A program made the position numbers and the translations under genes. A stretch of 64,000 nt of DNA from DASZQL01 sp964391865 (GTDB taxonomy: Bacteria; Planctomycetota; Phycisphaerae; Phycisphaerales; UBA1924), in the NCBI GenBank assembly GCA_964391865.1, contig CAYMNQ010000003.1, positions 248,001 through 312,000 on the forward strand. Direction: 5' to 3'. Below, piece by piece: positions 24,993 to 32,990 of the stretch. Within the stretch, counting starts at the first letter, position 1; each line of letters opens with the position of its first letter. Below the pieces are notes generated by a model. It saw only the letters and a list, made by a program, of their open reading frames with translations. It made no database searches and was not told the origin of the DNA.

Positions 24993-25328
24993 ATGACCCG
25001 CCTGCTCGCCATCCTGACGCCGCTGATTGTCGCCGCCGTCGCGCTGGCGCAGGGTTCCGGCGCCGCCGACCCCTCGTCGCTGCCCCCGCCGCCGCCCCCC
25101 GGCTACCGCCCATTCATCGATCCGATCAACCTTCACGACCGGTGGTGGCTCACGCTCATCCCGCTCGCGGTGGGCATCTCGTTCGCCTACAAAGCCGTGC
25201 GCGTGAAATCGTTCGACGGCTACCTGAAGCAGGTCCTGCACATGTCGTTCATGGTGGTGATGGCGATGGTGCTGCTCGCCGCCGGGCTGTACTTGTTTGT
25301 TGAGCTGGTCGTGCCGTCGCTGTCGTGA
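24993..25328 (+). CDS. small exported or membrane protein
   Basis: 111 residues. Signal-like helix (1-19), a Pro-rich linker, then two hydrophobic segments (about residues 50-65 and 87-108). It lies 89 bp after the preceding membrane-protein gene, separated by the CTCAAGCC repeat. No family recognised. Confidence 0.6.
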   Translation: MTRLLAILTPLIVAAVALAQGSGAADPSSLPPPPPPGYRPFIDPINLHDRWWLTLIPLAVGISFAYKAVRVKSFDGYLKQVLHMSFMVVMAMVLLAAGLYLFVELVVPSLS

Positions 25329-25332
25329 CCCG

Positions 25333-26979
25333 TTAATACACATCGCACGCCTCCTTGACCGGCGCATCCAGGCTCACCACGAGGTACCGCAGCGCGTCCG
25401 CCGCGTGGTCGGCGCCGTCCTTGATCGGCCCGCCCCGCCGGAGCTCCTCGTAGCGGTACTGATCGAGCGCGTCGATCAGCTTCGCGCAGCGCGGGTGGAT
25501 GAAGAGCCGGGGCGCGCCGACCGCGGGCGACAGCCGTGCGCGCACCAGCTTCAGCCCGGTCTCGATCGGCTCGCGCCGCGCGCGGACGGCAAACCCTGCC
25601 GTGCGGAGCACCTGCGCGTTGCTGGTACCCGTCTGGTCCTGTCGCTGGTTGCCCGCCGGGTCGATGCCGATCCACGCGGGGAGCGTGCCGTCGCCGGGCC
25701 AGGGGGATTCGCGCAGGGCGCGGACGTGATCGCTCAGCAGCGCGCCGGCCCGCGCGCGCTCGCCCACGACCCATAGCGTGTCGTGCGCGATCTCGCGGAA
25801 CGCCCACAGGATCACCGCCGGCGCCGCGAAGCCGAAGTCCATCCCGCACACCCACGCGCCGCCGGCGCTCGACACAAACCGCTCGTGATCGAACTCGCGC
25901 ACATGCTCGCGCCGGTCGAACTGCGGGTACACCGACGCGTGTGTCGCCGGGCGCAGGCAGAGCATCTCGCTCGCCCACGACTCGGCGTCGGCGCGGCGTT
26001 TCAGCGTGATCGCGTCGTCGATGCGGATGTGCCCGCTCACCTGCTCCCCCTTCGCGCGCCCGGCGCACTCGGGCCGCAGCGCGCACGGCTCGCACGCGCG
26101 CGATTCGTCGCAGCGTTCGAGCACGTCAACCACGCCCCACTTGAAGACGCGCCGGCTCGCCGCCGCTTCGAGCGAGTGCCCAGCGCCGGCGACGATCTCG
26201 CTCATCAGCCCGCCGCGGACGTGCCAGGTGCTGAAGCACTCGACCCCGCCGCGCACGAGCGCGGCGCCCCCAGGCGGGCATTCCCTCGAACGCGTGACGA
26301 GCTGCGCCGCGCGCCACACCTGCGGGTCGAAGAGGTCGAGCTCATCGCAGCGGAGTTTCTGCGGGCGCACGCCGCGGATGCTGGTCTGCGCGTGCGACAG
26401 CACCTCGACGACCGAGCCGTTGACCAGCCGAACGCGCTTCTCGGTGATCTTCCCGTCGACCAGCGGCGCGAAGCCGTCGCGCTCGAAGAAGCCGCGCAGG
26501 TGCTCGTGCATGCACTGCGACTGGTGCATCGACCCGCCCAGAATCATCACGCGCACCCCCGGCTTGTACAGCAGGTCCAGCAGCGTGGCGACGGCGGCGT
26601 AGAACGTCTTCCCGCCGCCGCGGCACGCCCACACCACGCAGTCGCCCACGCCCGGCGCGCGCACGCACGCCGGGTGCCCCTCCTCGAAGAACGCCCATTC
26701 GAGATAGTCGAGCGGCGAGTCGTGCCCCTCCACGATCGCGGTGCCCGAGACCCGCACGCCGAGGTGCTCCAACAGCCAGTCGCGCAGCTCGTCGCGCGTG
26801 CGCGGGCCGGGAGGGGCGCCGCCGTGCGGCGGGGCCGCGATGATGGTGCTTCGCCTCGCGGTGCTCTTCTTCGTTGCGGCCGTCCGCACAGTGCCCGGTG
26901 TTGATCTCGTCTTCGGAATCCGCGCCGAGCAGTCCCGCTGACGCACGCCGCGGGCGGTCCTCGCCGATTTCTTGCCCAT
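25333..26979 (-). CDS. phage-type terminase large subunit (ATPase + nuclease), lone
   Basis: 548 residues. The packaging ATPase has Walker A ACRGGGKTFYAA (residues 118-129) and Walker B KLRCDE (208-213). A Cys cluster (C290, C296, C299, C305) suggests a zinc-binding insertion. The RNase-H-like nuclease has GMDFGF (D381), IGIDPAGNQ (D440) and DGADHAADALRY (D524/D528). All key residues appear present, so it is not an obvious relic. A basic 50-residue N-terminus precedes. No small terminase, portal, protease or capsid gene is nearby. GGGGGAACA lies just upstream of ATG 26979. Confidence 0.85.
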   Translation of the reverse strand: MGKKSARTARGVRQRDCSARIPKTRSTPGTVRTAATKKSTARRSTIIAAPPHGGAPPGPRTRDELRDWLLEHLGVRVSGTAIVEGHDSPLDYLEWAFFEEGHPACVRAPGVGDCVVWACRGGGKTFYAAVATLLDLLYKPGVRVMILGGSMHQSQCMHEHLRGFFERDGFAPLVDGKITEKRVRLVNGSVVEVLSHAQTSIRGVRPQKLRCDELDLFDPQVWRAAQLVTRSRECPPGGAALVRGGVECFSTWHVRGGLMSEIVAGAGHSLEAAASRRVFKWGVVDVLERCDESRACEPCALRPECAGRAKGEQVSGHIRIDDAITLKRRADAESWASEMLCLRPATHASVYPQFDRREHVREFDHERFVSSAGGAWVCGMDFGFAAPAVILWAFREIAHDTLWVVGERARAGALLSDHVRALRESPWPGDGTLPAWIGIDPAGNQRQDQTGTSNAQVLRTAGFAVRARREPIETGLKLVRARLSPAVGAPRLFIHPRCAKLIDALDQYRYEELRRGGPIKDGADHAADALRYLVVSLDAPVKEACDVY

Positions 26980-27048
26980 CCGTTGTTCCCCCGTGTGTGA
27001 GTGTGTTCGTGATCCGGCGCCGGGGCGCTGCCGCGGCGTCCGCGCGGC

Positions 27049-27255
27049 TCATTCGCCGTCGTGCCGAGAGCCGAGCGCGATGAGCAGCGCGATCTCCCGG
27101 CGCGGGTGCAGCTCGCGCAGTCGGCGGAGCACCCGCCGGCGCTCGCTCGTCGAAAGAAAGAAGGTCAGCGCGTGCGGCAAGGCGTCGCACGCGGCGTCGG
27201 TGTTCAGTGATGCCGCCCCTGGTGATGGTGCGCGCGTCGTTCGGACTCGTTTCAT
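27049..27255 (-). CDS. small basic protein in the terminase cassette
   Basis: 68 residues from ATG 27255, with GGGGAACAG upstream as for its neighbours. The second half (TSERRRVLRRLRELHPRREIALLIAL) is basic and helical. It lies between the ABC-GNAT and terminase genes with short gaps. Its position is that of a small terminase or DNA-binding partner, but the sequence does not show it. Confidence 0.5.
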   Translation of the reverse strand: MKRVRTTRAPSPGAASLNTDAACDALPHALTFFLSTSERRRVLRRLRELHPRREIALLIALGSRHDGE

Positions 27256-27298
27256 CGGTCTGTTCCCCGGTATCTCAAGGAGCCGGCGAGCACTCTGC

Positions 27299-28804
27299 TC
27301 AATTCACGCTCGACGGCGCGTCGCTTGTATACGCCGCCGTCCCGTCCGTGAGCCGCCGACACGCCGCTTCGAGCAACTGCTCCGGCGAAGCCCCACATCG
27401 TCCCAGCAGGCGGCGCGAACCGCCGGCCCAGATGCGCAGCTCGCGCTCGATGAACGCGCGCTCCGCGGTGCGTTCGATGCGCCGCCAGGCTGCGCGCGGC
27501 ATCGCGGCGCGCCAGCGTTCGATCCCCGCGAAGTGCAGCGCGTCGAGCAGGCGCGCATCCGGCCCGCGCGGCGGGAGGCGCCACTCGCGCATCCCCGCGG
27601 CGGCGAAGAATGGGCTGATCCGCCCCATCGCAGCCGCCGATTCCGTGCGGATCGTCAGCGGAGAGTCCAGATACGCGCGCACGAGCGAGCGGGCCGCGCC
27701 AAGCCCGCGGTAGCGCGGATCGATGATGACGCGCGAGATGCAGCGGACCTCGTCGTTCAGCCGGCGGGCGTCGCGCCGCTTGTCGCCGCTGGAGTAGCGC
27801 TCGCCCCACGCGAGCGAGCGCCATTGCGCGTTGAGCACGGGGCGGCTGACGACCAGCACGCCGGCGAGTTCGCCCGTGCGCGAATCGATGGCGCGCCGCA
27901 CGCACGCCATCGTCGCCGGCGGGCCGGCGCGGTAGTGCCAGGGGGCGAGCGCGTCGTAGTCGCGGCGCGTGCCGGGTTCGATGATGAGACGCTCGCTGAT
28001 GAGCGTGCCACGAGCGGGCGTGCCACGGGCTTCGGCTGCTCGGAGCCGATGCCCGTGCTCCGGGTGCCGCGCAATGCACGGGCACCCGTCCAGAGCGATG
28101 GAAGCCCGGGGCACGTTGAGAGTGACTATGCCGCGCGGGTCGAGCGTGAGCAGCACGTCAGGCGCGAGCGGCCCAGTGAGTTCCGGGCGCGTGGTGGCGA
28201 TGATGACCCACGCGGCGGCGGCGCCCGGGATGCAGCGGCGCAGGGCGGCGGAGACGCCGAACGCCGTCGGCTCGTCGAGCGCGGAGCCGAATTCATCGAT
28301 CAGCACGGTCGGCGGCGGAGCGTCGGCACGCCGCGCCGCGAGCGACGCCCGCTCGAGCGCGAGCGCCAGTCGCAGCCGGAAGCGCTGCCCCTCCGAGAGC
28401 TCGTTCCCCCGCGCGATGAGGCATCGCGCCTCCGCCAGCCCGGCCCGCGCGAGCCAGGAGATCGCCCTCTCGCCCGTGCCCGCGAAGTGGTCGAGCACAG
28501 ATCGGCGGTCGAGCGTGAGGCGCGAAGCATCGATCACGCGCGAGCCGTGCGCCCGGCACGCACCGGCGAGGTCGCGCAGCAGCGTGCTCTTGCCCGACCC
28601 GCTGGGGCCGACGAGCGCGATCACGCCGCCGCCGGTCGGCAGGCCGAGTTCGAGCGTAGCATCCGCGTGGTCGCGCGCGGGAGCGCGCAGATCGTCGATC
28701 AGCACGCCGAGCATGCCGGCGGCTTCGCGGGCGCTCCGCGTGGGCGTGGCGGCGGTATGGCGCGTGCGAGCGATGCGCAGGCGCGTATGGGTTGTCGTCG
28801 TCAA
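27299..28804 (-). CDS. ABC-type ATPase fused to GNAT acetyltransferase (COG2401-like)
   Basis: 501 residues. ATPase half: Walker A GPSGSGKST (66-74), ABC signature ELSEGQ (135-140), Walker B TVLIDE (166-171), and IIATTRPEL in place of the usual H-loop His. Acetyltransferase half: RVIIDPRYRGLGAARSLV (358-375) is the acetyl-CoA motif. No transmembrane part, so not a transporter; the closest known architecture is the COG2401 fusion, whose role is unknown. The likely start is TTG 28804 with GGGGAACAG upstream; ATG 28714 is possible. The linker at residues 240-267 is encoded by a REP-like palindrome (28003-28086). Confidence 0.75.
   Translation of the reverse strand: MTTTTHTRLRIARTRHTAATPTRSAREAAGMLGVLIDDLRAPARDHADATLELGLPTGGGVIALVGPSGSGKSTLLRDLAGACRAHGSRVIDASRLTLDRRSVLDHFAGTGERAISWLARAGLAEARCLIARGNELSEGQRFRLRLALALERASLAARRADAPPPTVLIDEFGSALDEPTAFGVSAALRRCIPGAAAAWVIIATTRPELTGPLAPDVLLTLDPRGIVTLNVPRASIALDGCPCIARHPEHGHRLRAAEARGTPARGTLISERLIIEPGTRRDYDALAPWHYRAGPPATMACVRRAIDSRTGELAGVLVVSRPVLNAQWRSLAWGERYSSGDKRRDARRLNDEVRCISRVIIDPRYRGLGAARSLVRAYLDSPLTIRTESAAAMGRISPFFAAAGMREWRLPPRGPDARLLDALHFAGIERWRAAMPRAAWRRIERTAERAFIERELRIWAGGSRRLLGRCGASPEQLLEAACRRLTDGTAAYTSDAPSSVN
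28003..28086. repeat. REP-like element inside the ABC-GNAT gene
   Basis: From GTGCCAC (28020), the hairpin CACGGGC t TCGGCT ... AGCCGA t GCCCGTG is nearly perfect. An overlapping alternative, GCCCGTGC...GCACGGGC, has an 8-bp stem. The GTGCCAC head matches the dxr and RAYT-flanking elements. It falls exactly between the ATPase and GNAT domains. Confidence 0.65.
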
Positions 28805-28880
28805 GTGCTGTTCCCCAGGTGTGCTGACCGCTGTTCCCGATCCGTCGCATCCGTCACTTCGCCCATCCTCGGCAAGCCGC

Positions 28881-29390
28881 TCACTGACGGCGTCTTGATC
28901 CGAGCATCGATGGTTCGTGCGCCGATCGGCGCATGTCAGTGAGAGAGAAGCCCGCGTCGGGGTCTTCGCCGCCGCTGATCGCCGCGCGGATGATGGCGAG
29001 CTGCTCGCGCACGGTGTGGACGGATAAGCCGAGCTCTTCGGCGGCTCGCCGCAGGGTCAGCCCCTGCAGGATGCACGCGCGGGCAATGCCCCGGCGCATG
29101 ACCGGCCACAGGTCCGCCCGGCGGATGACTTCGCGGAACTCGCGCGAGTTCATGCGCCGGAGCAGTCGGCGGAGTCGGCGCTGCAGCAGCCGCGGATCGC
29201 CGCCCGACATCAGCGCCAGCTCGCTGACCGTCATGCCGCGGTCGAAGACCGATTCGATCAGAGCTCGCTCCGTAGGGTGAAGCCACTCGGCAAGGGCGAC
29301 GAACTGTTCGGCCCGGTCGCGGACCGACCGACGGCGGAGGTCGATTTTGGCGGGAGTGGACCGGATCGATCGATTGATGGCGTTCTGCAT
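28881..29390 (-). CDS. double helix-turn-helix (sigma region 4-like) regulator
   Basis: 169 residues from ATG 29390. There are two HTH-like segments. The first is LHPTERALIESVFDRGMTVSELALMSGGDPRLLQRRLRRL, like a sigma-70 region 4. The second is LTLRRAAEELGLSVHTVREQLAIIRAAIS, like LuxR or sigma-4 HTH. No region 2 is present, so it is not a full sigma factor. It heads the minus-strand cassette and is divergent from the repressor gene. It probably regulates the cassette (inference). Confidence 0.65.
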   Translation of the reverse strand: MQNAINRSIRSTPAKIDLRRRSVRDRAEQFVALAEWLHPTERALIESVFDRGMTVSELALMSGGDPRLLQRRLRRLLRRMNSREFREVIRRADLWPVMRRGIARACILQGLTLRRAAEELGLSVHTVREQLAIIRAAISGGEDPDAGFSLTDMRRSAHEPSMLGSRRRQ

Positions 29391-29408
29391 GATTTTGCCC
29401 CGGTTCGG

Positions 29409-29437
29409 TTGACTGCGAGCCACCCAAGGCCCAGAAT
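29409..29437 (+). promoter_or_regulatory. candidate sigma-70-like promoter of the repressor gene
   Basis: TTGACT (29409-29414), a 17-bp spacer, CAGAAT (29432-29437). The downstream palindrome at 29441-29458 would overlap the start site. Confidence 0.5.
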
Positions 29438-29440
29438 GAA

Positions 29441-29458
29441 GTTCACTGATTAATGAAC
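29441..29458. promoter_or_regulatory. candidate operator palindrome O1
   Basis: GTTCA-8 bp-TGAAC in an AT-rich patch (CTGATTAA) directly after the proposed -10 of the repressor gene. Confidence 0.45.
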
Positions 29459-29483
29459 ATTTCCAATCAGGTTATACACCGAG

Positions 29484-29498
29484 TTGCAGTTTTTGCAA
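29484..29498. promoter_or_regulatory. candidate operator palindrome O2
   Basis: TTGCA-GTTTT-TGCAA, 46 bp before the repressor start and in the shared divergent region. Confidence 0.45.
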
Positions 29499-29543
29499 GG
29501 TGTTTGTATGGTAAGTCACCAATTTTGCGCACAACGGTGGCAC

Positions 29544-30467
29544 ATGCAGACAGTTGGACAACTCATCCGGGCGCGCCGACTCGAACTGGGGCTCACGCTC
29601 CAGGCGATCGCGGACATGGCGCAGTGCACGAAGAGCTATCTCTCGACGATCGAGAATGATCGGCGCGAACACCCGCCGTCGCGCGAGATGCTGGAGCGCA
29701 TCGAGCGCGCACTCCGTATGGAATCTGGTCGGTTGGTGTCGGTGGGGATGTGGCAGTCCACGCCGAGGGACGTGCGCCGGCAGGTGCTCGACTTCCAGAC
29801 GCGCGATCATCTGACGCAGCGGATGGTTGACCTGATGAAGCGCGAGGGTCTCGACAAGGTGTTCCGCTCGGGCGAACTGAAGCATCTGGTTGATCGGCTG
29901 TCGCCCGACTCGGCGGGCGAGTCATCGCCCTCCGGCGGCGCGGGCGGTTCGGCGCGACGGTCGCAGTCGGGCGACTCGGCATCCGGTTCGGCGGACGGCC
30001 GCTCGCTGCACGAACTCGGCGCGCTGCCGATGCAGGTGCCGGTGATCAACAAAGTCGCGGCGGGGTACCCGCGCGAGTTCACCGACCTCGCGTACCCGGC
30101 GCGCATCGCGGACGAGTACGTCGCGGTCCCCGATGTGTTCGATGCGGATGCGTTCGCCGCGCGCGTCGTCGGCGACTCGATGATGCCCGACTACCGCGAG
30201 GGCGACATCGTCGTCTTCAGCCCGGCGGCGCCGGTGAACCCGGGCGACGACTGCTTCGTCCGCTTCGAGCGCGATGAGGAAACCACCTTCAAGCGCGTCT
30301 ACTTCGAGAAGGAAGCAAACGGCGGCGAACTGATCCGATTGCAGCCGCTGAACAGCGCGTACCCACCGAAGACATACCCGAGGGAAGACGTCGCCGGGAT
30401 GTACGCCGCGGTGTACGTGGTGCGCGCGGTGCCGCGCGGGGGGAAGGGCGGGAAGGGGAAGAAGTAG
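29544..30467 (+). CDS. XRE-type HTH + S24 LexA/CI-like self-cleaving repressor
   Basis: 307 residues from ATG 29544. The N-terminal XRE HTH is VGQLIRARRLELGLTLQAIADMA through SYLSTIENDRR (residues 4-41). A Ser/Gly-rich linker (125-155) follows, then an S24 domain with an Ala173-Gly174 cleavage pair in VAAGYP, nucleophile Ser212 in VVGDSMMPDYREGD, and Lys250 in TTFKRVYF. The spacing agrees with LexA. It should self-cleave on RecA activation. Related proteins may be core in planctomycetes, so it is not proof of a prophage. GGTGG lies close upstream; ATG 29508 is an alternative. Confidence 0.85.
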   Translation: MQTVGQLIRARRLELGLTLQAIADMAQCTKSYLSTIENDRREHPPSREMLERIERALRMESGRLVSVGMWQSTPRDVRRQVLDFQTRDHLTQRMVDLMKREGLDKVFRSGELKHLVDRLSPDSAGESSPSGGAGGSARRSQSGDSASGSADGRSLHELGALPMQVPVINKVAAGYPREFTDLAYPARIADEYVAVPDVFDADAFAARVVGDSMMPDYREGDIVVFSPAAPVNPGDDCFVRFERDEETTFKRVYFEKEANGGELIRLQPLNSAYPPKTYPREDVAGMYAAVYVVRAVPRGGKGGKGKK

Positions 30468-30473
30468 GGGGCA

Positions 30474-32867
30474 TCACGGGCAGGGCACATGCCAGCGCGC
30501 GGTGATGGCGGCGAGATCGGGGAAGTTGATGACGCCATCGGCGTTTGAGTCGGCGGGATCGTCGGGTGCGGCGGGCTCGTTCCAGCGCTCGATGACGAGG
30601 GCGAGATCGGGGAGGCCGATCCAGCCGTCGGCGTTGGCGTCGCCCGGGCAGCGGCGGGGGCAGAGCACGCGGGCGGCGAGGCGTGAAGAGCTTCGAGTGA
30701 TGATCGGGTCATCCGAGAGTCTGACGGTGCCGAACTCACCGGCGAAGAGGGCGACGCGCTGGTTCTCGAATGCCGTGTTGATCACGTCGCGTATCGCAAA
30801 GAAGGAGAAATCCAAACGCTCGGCAACGGTGCCGTCGTCGGCAAGCTCGAAGGCGCCGTCGCTGGTGAGGACATTGAATCGCTCGCCGTCGCCCGCGTCG
30901 TAGCGCTTGAATCCGAGGGTAGTGCGGCTGAACTCGAATCCGATTCCTGACCATTCTGATCCGTTCCAGCGCGCGGCGGCATAGACAGTACCGGTGGCAA
31001 TCGTGGTGAACGGGTCGAGGCCGACGTAGAGGTACGGTTCGCCGCCCACGGTGATTGATTCGATGGCGCGTGATCGGGCGCTGAGTCCCGGGAGCGCGAC
31101 CCACGCCGAGCCGTCCCACCGGGTGATGGGCCCGGAGGCGCGGGCGGCGTAGATCGCGGGGCCGGCGCCGTCGTCGTGCGCCGCGAGCGCGATGATCTCG
31201 ATGCCGGTGGAGCCGGGGCCGAGGGGCGTCCATGAGGTGCCGTCCCACGCGGCGGCGCGCGGGGCGGGTAGCCCGCCGATGCGGCTGAATTGTCCGCCCG
31301 CGACGAGAACGGTGCGGTCGCCGCGATCGAAGACGAGGATGTCGTTGACCGCGTGATTCGCGCCTTCCCCGACCGCGGACCACTGGTTGCCGTCCCAGCG
31401 CGCGATGCCGCCGGTGTTCGGTATTGGGCTGATATTCGTAAACCGGCCAGAGACGTAGAGGGCCGGGCCGGCACCGTCGTCGAAGTGTTCAATGTCGTCG
31501 ACGATACCGGAATACTGGAACCCCCCAAACGCACCCGAGGGTCCCGGCGCGAGCGGCTGCCAGATGTTGTCCTCATAGCGCGCGATGTACTGGCAGGGTT
31601 GCCCGGAGGCGCTGAGGAAGTCGCCGCCCATGTACAGCCCGGCGAGGTGGGGCGCATCTGCGGCGGGGATGTCCTTGAGCACCCAGACGATGTTGTCGGG
31701 TCGTGTGGTGACTTCGAGCTGGCCGAACGAGCCGTTCACGGAGCGCACGATTCGCCGAAGGAGTTGGCCGTTAATGATCTGGAATTCGCCCGCGATGAAG
31801 AGCGCGCTGGTGGCGGCGTCGCCCTCACTGGCGGCGGCGTAGATGGCGGCGTCGGCCTGCCACGCTTCGGCTCGCCACTGCTCGCCGTTCCATGAAGCGA
31901 TGTTTGCGGTCGGGGTGCCGCCGATGGTGGCGAAGCTCCCCATCGAGAACAGCGCGGGTGAACCATCGCGCCGGATGACGCGAAGGGCGTTGATCACGCC
32001 GCCGGTGGTCAGCCCGCCGCCGACGCTGGACCACTGGCCGTTGGACCAGCGGGCGATGCCGCGGGTGCCGGGGACGTTGTCGGCGCTGTCGAACACGCCC
32101 GCGGCGTAGAGCGCCGGCCCCGAGCCATCGTCGAATGAGGCGAGCGCAAAGATGGCGGCGGCGGGGTCGATGCCTTCGATGTGCTCCCATTCGGTGCCGT
32201 TCCATCGCGCCAAGGGCGGGCGGATGAACTCATCAGGGCCGCGGAGCTGCCCGGCGGCGTAGAGCGCTGGGCCGGTGCCGTCGTCGTGCACCGTGACGGC
32301 GCGGACTACGCCGCGGATGCCGTCGGCGAAACGGACCCGGGCGTCGCCGTCAAACCCGACGATGTTGAAGACGGGCACGCCGTCGACCGCGGCCCCGAAA
32401 TCGCCGGCGGCGACGATGATGTGCCGATCGCCCGTGATGGGGAGGGCTGCGAAGGAGTAGATCGTGCCGACGCTCAGGAGCGGGGTAATCGATGAGCCAT
32501 CCCAGCGATGCACGCCAACGTTTGATCCGCGATAGAGGCGGCGGCCGTCGGCGTCGCTCACGCCCAGAAGGGCGTAGCCCTCATTGCCGGTGCGCATACC
32601 GATGCCCTCCCATGCGCGCCCGTTCCAGCGGTACATCAGGCTGTTGTTGTTGTTGCCCGCGATGTTCAAGCGTCCGGTGACGTACAGAGCGGGGCCGGAG
32701 CCGTCGTCGAACCACTCGATGGCGTTGATGCGGGCGTCGATGTTGTCGCCGCGGGTGATGGCGCTGGACCACTCGGGCGTGCACGTCGACTGCGCCGCCG
32801 CGTGGAGCGCGAGGCTCATCATCGCGGCGAGCAGCGAAGCGCTTCTCATGAATTCAACACATCGCAT
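30474..32867 (-). CDS. secreted repeat protein (propeller-like) with C-terminal dockerin-like tail
   Basis: 797 residues. AGGGG precedes ATG 32867. After a signal peptide, at least six repeats of DDGSGPALYVxGxF...IARWxGxxWxxxG are seen, suggesting a beta-propeller. The C-terminus (CPGDANADGWIGLPDLALVIERW, then DSNADGVINFPDLAAITARW) is a pair of Ca2+-binding dockerin-like loops. Extracellular. No catalytic motif is seen. It converges on the repressor gene (6 bp apart). Confidence 0.75.
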   Translation of the reverse strand: MRCVEFMRSASLLAAMMSLALHAAAQSTCTPEWSSAITRGDNIDARINAIEWFDDGSGPALYVTGRLNIAGNNNNSLMYRWNGRAWEGIGMRTGNEGYALLGVSDADGRRLYRGSNVGVHRWDGSSITPLLSVGTIYSFAALPITGDRHIIVAAGDFGAAVDGVPVFNIVGFDGDARVRFADGIRGVVRAVTVHDDGTGPALYAAGQLRGPDEFIRPPLARWNGTEWEHIEGIDPAAAIFALASFDDGSGPALYAAGVFDSADNVPGTRGIARWSNGQWSSVGGGLTTGGVINALRVIRRDGSPALFSMGSFATIGGTPTANIASWNGEQWRAEAWQADAAIYAAASEGDAATSALFIAGEFQIINGQLLRRIVRSVNGSFGQLEVTTRPDNIVWVLKDIPAADAPHLAGLYMGGDFLSASGQPCQYIARYEDNIWQPLAPGPSGAFGGFQYSGIVDDIEHFDDGAGPALYVSGRFTNISPIPNTGGIARWDGNQWSAVGEGANHAVNDILVFDRGDRTVLVAGGQFSRIGGLPAPRAAAWDGTSWTPLGPGSTGIEIIALAAHDDGAGPAIYAARASGPITRWDGSAWVALPGLSARSRAIESITVGGEPYLYVGLDPFTTIATGTVYAAARWNGSEWSGIGFEFSRTTLGFKRYDAGDGERFNVLTSDGAFELADDGTVAERLDFSFFAIRDVINTAFENQRVALFAGEFGTVRLSDDPIITRSSSRLAARVLCPRRCPGDANADGWIGLPDLALVIERWNEPAAPDDPADSNADGVINFPDLAAITARWHVPCP

Positions 32868-32990
32868 TGGCTCAACCCCTGGGAAGTGCGGATGACGCGG
32901 ACGGACGATTCGTGCCGCGTGTCATCATGAGTTTACAACGACTACCGCACCGAGCAAGATGAATTTCGCGCACTTCGTGGGTGAACTGCG

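Noticed and set aside
24115..25113. Minus-strand open frame of about 275 codons across two small membrane-protein genes (24286-25113)
   Set aside because: No Shine-Dalgarno, no recognisable domain; the plus-strand proteins have clean signal and membrane segments.
25333..30467. Complete prophage
   Set aside because: No integrase, attachment repeats, portal, capsid, tail or lysis genes were seen on either side; only terminase and regulators.
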